DNA from: Clostridiales bacterium UBA1775
GTDB lineage: Bacteria > Bacillota > Clostridia > Monoglobales > Firm-18
NCBI GenBank assembly: GCA_002314595.1
Contig: DCGP01000037.1
Span: 1 to 7,890, forward strand
Direction: 5' to 3'
DNA length: 7,890 nucleotides
The notes beneath the pieces were generated by a model. That model ran no database searches. It was not told the origin of the DNA and saw only the letters and a list, made by a program, of their open reading frames with translations. Positions 5,649-7,890 of this stretch are shown piece after piece (the stretch's first letter is position 1; every line of letters begins with the position of its first letter). The translations under genes were made by a program, and so were the position numbers.

Positions 5649-6281
5649 TTGGAGAATATTTTAGTTACAAATTATGCATCGATTGTTGGGGAATTACATA
5701 GTGAATTTTCTTATAGCCACGAAAGCTATGGGGAATGTTTTTATAATTTTTCTGTTAAAATTCCAAGGCTTTCAGGCAGCTTTGACACAATAATTATAAC
5801 CGCATCGGAAAGAATAATTTGTGATGAAGAATATTCGGTTGGGGACAAGATTAAGGTAGTAGGTCAGTTTCGTTCCTATAATAACTATGGAGAAAACGGA
5901 AACAAATTGATATTAACTTTGTTTGCTAAAACAATAGAACACGATAATGCTTCAAAGTTTCTAAATGAAGTTGAACTTAATGGATTTTTGTGTAAAGAGC
6001 CAATTTACAGAACTACGCCTTTTGGCAGGGAAATTACAGACATTTTGCTTGCTGTGAACAGAACTCATAATAAATCGGACTATATTCCGTGTATTGCATG
6101 GGGCAGAAATGCTAAATTTGCAAGTAAGCTATCTGTTGGTGATAATATCGTTGTTACAGGCAGAATGCAAAGTCGTGAATATCAAAAAAAGATAGAGGAA
6201 GATGTGGTTACTAAAACTGCATACGAAGTATCAGTTTCAAAAATTGAAATTATTTCTAAACCAAATATTAACAGTATATAA
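5649..6281 (+). CDS. Tandem-OB-fold single-stranded DNA-binding protein
   Basis: The protein has two OB folds in a row. The second (about residues 105-205) is plainly SSB-like: it runs from VELNGFLCKEPIYRTTPFGRE through DYIPCIAWGRNAKFA to VTGRMQSREYQKK. The first (about 5-95) is more diverged but repeats the layout, ending in VVGQFRSYNNY. Such two-domain proteins of about 200 residues occur in Clostridia. Bacterial SSB normally has one OB fold and an acidic tail ending DDDIPF; this one ends SKPNINSI, so it probably does not recruit the usual SSB partners. I chose the TTG at 5649 because AGGAG at 5634-5638 is ten bases upstream. The in-frame GTG at 5640 is only one base from that site and is unlikely. 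It follows mtnN by about 70 bases with no clear promoter. Confidence 0.85.
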   Translation: MENILVTNYASIVGELHSEFSYSHESYGECFYNFSVKIPRLSGSFDTIIITASERIICDEEYSVGDKIKVVGQFRSYNNYGENGNKLILTLFAKTIEHDNASKFLNEVELNGFLCKEPIYRTTPFGREITDILLAVNRTHNKSDYIPCIAWGRNAKFASKLSVGDNIVVTGRMQSREYQKKIEEDVVTKTAYEVSVSKIEIISKPNINSI

Positions 6282-6287
6282 AACATT

Positions 6288-6336
6288 CCTTTGTTAAAAA
6301 TATTCTTGTAATGAAAATTACAATATAAAACAAAGG
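6288..6336 (+). promoter_or_regulatory. Hairpin that can mask the SASP ribosome binding site
   Basis: CCTTTGTT at 6288-6295 is perfectly complementary to AACAAAGG at 6329-6336, which contains the first bases of the AAAGGAG ribosome binding site (6332-6338). Between them is a perfect seven-pair hairpin, TTGTAAT (6306-6312) with ATTACAA (6317-6323), capped by a GAAA tetraloop. If the transcript begins upstream of 6288, the structure would sequester the translation start. A weak sigma-G-like match (GTATA at 6274-6278, AAAAATA at 6296-6302) would instead start the transcript inside it, so the role is uncertain. Confidence 0.4.
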
Positions 6337-6347
6337 AGATGTTTAAT

Positions 6348-6539
6348 ATGTCAACAAAGAAGAATGTTGTTCCTGAAGCTAAACAAGCGCTTAACAGATT
6401 TAAGATGGAAGCAGCAAATGAAGTAGGTGTTAACCTAAAAGACGGTTATAATGGCGACTTAACTTCGCGTCAAGCAGGTAGCATCGGCGGTCAAATGGTT
6501 AAAAAGATGATTGAATCATACGAAAATAATATGAGATAA
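6348..6539 (+). CDS. Alpha/beta-type small acid-soluble spore protein
   Basis: This 63-residue protein belongs to the SASP family, which coats DNA in the dormant spore, protects it from UV and heat, and is degraded by the GPR protease at germination. VVPEAKQALNRFKMEAANEVGV matches the conserved N-terminal half, with the GPR cleavage glutamate in MEAANEVGV. LTSRQAGSIGGQMVKKMIE is the conserved C-terminal DNA-binding half. I chose the ATG at 6348 because AAAGGAG at 6332-6338 is nine bases away; the in-frame ATG at 6339 abuts that site directly. Families members are normally made in the forespore under sigma-G, but no convincing sigma-G promoter is visible. It shows the host is a spore-former. 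Confidence 0.95.
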   Translation: MSTKKNVVPEAKQALNRFKMEAANEVGVNLKDGYNGDLTSRQAGSIGGQMVKKMIESYENNMR

Positions 6540-6587
6540 CTTTTTGAAAGACCATCTGTTCTTTTCGATTTTTCAGTTATACAATCA

Positions 6588-6634
6588 AAAAAACGGTAAG
6601 CATATTATAAATTTATGCCTACCGTTTTTTGTTT
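6588..6634. terminator. Bidirectional terminator between the SASP gene and mrp
   Basis: AAAAAACGGTA (6588-6598) pairs with TACCGTTTTTT (6620-6630), and GCATA (6600-6604) continues with TATGC (6614-6618) after one A/C mismatch, leaving a nine-base loop. A T-rich tail follows on each strand. It lies between the convergent SASP and mrp genes, overlaps the last codons of mrp at its edge and can stop transcription from both sides. Confidence 0.88.
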
Positions 6635-7457
6635 ATAACTCTTCGAATTTATTAACAATTTCTTTTAATAAATTTGTGTCTGCCTTTTCAATCATTCCGT
6701 TGTCGCATAATTTTGAAAGCTCAGGGTTAATAGGCAAAGTACCTATTGCCGGAATTTCAAATCTTTCTGCAATAGAGTTAATGTGGCTTTCACCGTAAAT
6801 ATAATGCTTTTCATTGCAATTTGGGCATACAAAATAAGACATATTTTCAACAATTCCCAAAATAGGAATATTCATCATTTTAGCCATTTTAACAGCCTTT
6901 TCAACAATCATTGAAACAAGGTCTTGTGGTGATGTAACAATTACTATTCCGTTAATCGGAATTGATTGGAAGACAGTTAACGGAACATCACCTGTTCCGG
7001 GAGGCATATCAACAAACATATAATCAATATCACCCCAAATTACATCTGTCCAAAATTGTTTAACAGTTCCTGCAATAACAGGACCACGCCAAACCACAGG
7101 GTCTGTTTCGTCAGGTAGAAGTAAATTTAATGACATTATATCAATGCCACACTCTGATTTTGCAGGAATAATACCATCGTCGGTTCCGTAAGCCTTTTGA
7201 GTAATTCCAAAGGACTTTGGAATTGAAGGCCCTGTAATATCAGCATCTAAAATAGCTGTACTATAATTCTTATTATTCATTGCAGTTGCTAAAAGTGATG
7301 TAACCATTGATTTGCCAACGCCACCTTTACCGCTAACAACAGCAATAACTTTTTTGATATTTGATTGTGCATGAGGCTTTTCAAGAAAACTTTTAGGGTC
7401 TCTGCTTGAACAATTCTCACTGCAAGTTTCACAATTATGTGTGCAATTTTCACTCAT
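6633..7457 (-). CDS. Mrp/NBP35-family Fe-S cluster carrier ATPase
   Basis: This 274-residue P-loop NTPase of the Mrp/ApbC/NBP35 group assembles and delivers [4Fe-4S] clusters to apoproteins. A cysteine-rich N-terminus (C5, C9, C12, C16) resembles the N-terminal ferredoxin-like cluster site of eukaryotic NBP35 rather than the DUF59 domain found in many bacterial Mrp proteins. The deviant Walker A motif SGKGGVGKS is at residues 42-50, LDADITGPSIP at 70-80, DMPPGTGD at 150-157, and the bridging-cluster CPNC at 211-214. The ATG at 7457 has GGAGG eight bases upstream and a promoter about 35 bases away. It is divergent from the pyruvate:ferredoxin oxidoreductase gene, a large Fe-S enzyme and a plausible client, although a direct link is inference. 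Confidence 0.93.
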   Translation of the reverse strand: MSENCTHNCETCSENCSSRDPKSFLEKPHAQSNIKKVIAVVSGKGGVGKSMVTSLLATAMNNKNYSTAILDADITGPSIPKSFGITQKAYGTDDGIIPAKSECGIDIMSLNLLLPDETDPVVWRGPVIAGTVKQFWTDVIWGDIDYMFVDMPPGTGDVPLTVFQSIPINGIVIVTSPQDLVSMIVEKAVKMAKMMNIPILGIVENMSYFVCPNCNEKHYIYGESHINSIAERFEIPAIGTLPINPELSKLCDNGMIEKADTNLLKEIVNKFEEL

Positions 7458-7490
7458 TATATTTTCCTCCGTAAAATTTATACTTTTATT

Positions 7491-7519
7491 ATTTTACAAC
7501 CTTTTTATAATTATGTCAA
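7491..7519 (-). promoter_or_regulatory. Sigma-A promoter of the mrp gene
   Basis: On the minus strand TTGACA (7519-7514) and TAAAAT (7496-7491) are 17 bases apart. The start would be near 7484, leaving a short leader with the GGAGG site at 7470-7466. Confidence 0.8.
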
Positions 7520-7585
7520 ATAAATTTAGTATAAATTTACTTGTCAATAAAGGAAAATATTTGTATTTTTATACATTTTATCACC

Positions 7586-7614
7586 TTGACATAATAACAA
7601 ATTGTTGTTATAAT
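7586..7614 (+). promoter_or_regulatory. Consensus sigma-A promoter of the PFOR gene, with overlapping dyad
   Basis: TTGACA at 7586-7591 and TATAAT at 7609-7614 have a 17-base spacer, a perfect consensus expected for strong expression. Within it ATAACAA (7594-7600) and TTGTTAT (7605-7611) form a perfect seven-base dyad around four bases, covering the spacer and part of the -10. This is a plausible repressor site. The leader of about 70 bases holds two small hairpins: 7622-7627/7631-7636 and 7649-7654/7658-7663. Confidence 0.82.
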
Positions 7615-7690
7615 AATTAATGGTGTATTATGCACCCATAAATTCTTGATATCTAAAAGATATTATATATTTGTAAGGAGGAAACGTTTC

Positions 7691-7890
7691 ATGGCAAGAA
7701 AAATGAAAACAATGGACGGTAATAATGCTGCTGCATGGGCTTCATACGCTTTTACAGACGTAGCATGTATTTACCCAATTACTCCATCATCAGTTATGGC
7801 CGAAGTAACAGATGAATGGGCCGTTGACAAAAAAGAAAACATCTTCGGACAACCGGTAAAGGTTGTAGAAATGCAATCAGAAGCAGGTGC
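7691..7890 (+). CDS. nifJ: Pyruvate:ferredoxin (flavodoxin) oxidoreductase, N-terminal part
   Basis: The enzyme oxidises pyruvate with CoA to acetyl-CoA and CO2 and reduces ferredoxin, using thiamine diphosphate and [4Fe-4S] clusters; it is central to anaerobic fermentation. Only the first 66 codons are present. MKTMDGNNAAAWASYAF, VACIYPITPSSVMAEV and the downstream GQPVKVVEMQSEAGA are hallmark N-terminal domain I motifs, with the YPITPSS loop at the pyruvate-binding region. The ATG at 7691 follows a perfect AAGGAGG site (7675-7681) by nine bases, and the spacer contains the palindrome GAAACGTTTC (7681-7690). The full protein is normally about 1,170-1,190 residues, so most of the gene lies beyond the window. 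Confidence 0.95.
   Translation, partial: MARKMKTMDGNNAAAWASYAFTDVACIYPITPSSVMAEVTDEWAVDKKENIFGQPVKVVEMQSEAG

Noticed and set aside
6274..6302. Sigma-G promoter for the SASP gene
   Set aside because: GTATA is present, but the -10 (AAAAATA) matches the CATnnTA consensus poorly and the placement conflicts with the leader hairpin, so no feature was called.
6544..6798. Plus-strand frame opposite the mrp end
   Set aside because: It crosses a terminator hairpin and is antisense to conserved mrp sequence.
7594..7611. Rex operator in the PFOR promoter
   Set aside because: Rex sites read TTGT...ACAA outward to inward; here the half-sites are in the reverse order.
1..7890. CRISPR array, tRNA, rRNA or riboswitch
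   Set aside because: No regularly spaced repeats, tRNA cloverleaf or recognisable riboswitch core was seen; the leaders are short and carry only small hairpins.

Overview
The window looks like chromosome of an anaerobic, spore-forming, low-GC Clostridia-type Firmicute. The main indicators are AT-rich intergenic DNA with consensus sigma-A promoters and strong AGGAG-type ribosome binding sites, an alpha/beta-type small acid-soluble spore protein gene, the start of a pyruvate:ferredoxin oxidoreductase gene, and a tandem-OB-fold single-stranded DNA-binding protein of a kind I associate with Clostridia. Genus cannot be read from this sequence.

Left part (1 to about 1177): this appears to be the decayed end of an integrative element. 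It holds two small XRE-type helix-turn-helix regulators facing each other (121-336 +, 378-629 -), a strong isolated terminator hairpin, and a C-terminal fragment of a tyrosine recombinase (824-1078). Two AGTACCA direct repeats lie one helical turn apart, and a second strong hairpin abuts the 3' end of guaA, a known integration hotspot. Parts of this region are clearly more GC-rich than the rest of the window (36 G+C of 60 at 541-600, against 16 of 60 at 2581-2640).

Minus-strand operon (3630 to 1178): in transcription order, a small coiled-coil/zinc-ribbon protein, a CobD/HisC-like fold-type I PLP aminotransferase homologue, and a GMP synthetase. Two features stand out. The aminotransferase homologue carries leucine where the family has the PLP-binding lysine, so it may be a pseudoenzyme. 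The GMP synthetase is only the ATP-pyrophosphatase/dimerisation part, with no glutaminase domain in or next to it.

Plus-strand cluster (3771 to 6539): ychF (ribosome-associated ATPase), mtnN (MTA/SAH nucleosidase), a two-OB-fold SSB, and an alpha/beta SASP gene. A hairpin sits over the SASP ribosome binding site. The first two genes are tightly spaced behind a good promoter that shares its -35 region with the divergent minus operon.

Right end (6588 to 7890): a bidirectional terminator separates the SASP gene from a convergent Mrp/NBP35-type Fe-S cluster carrier ATPase gene (7457-6633). A divergent promoter region then leads into the first 66 codons of pyruvate:ferredoxin oxidoreductase, which runs off the window. 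The Fe-S carrier beside a large Fe-S enzyme makes metabolic sense.

I do not see a complete new defence or mobile system. The most unusual content is the catalytic-lysine-less CobD-like protein co-transcribed with a glutaminase-less GMP synthetase.
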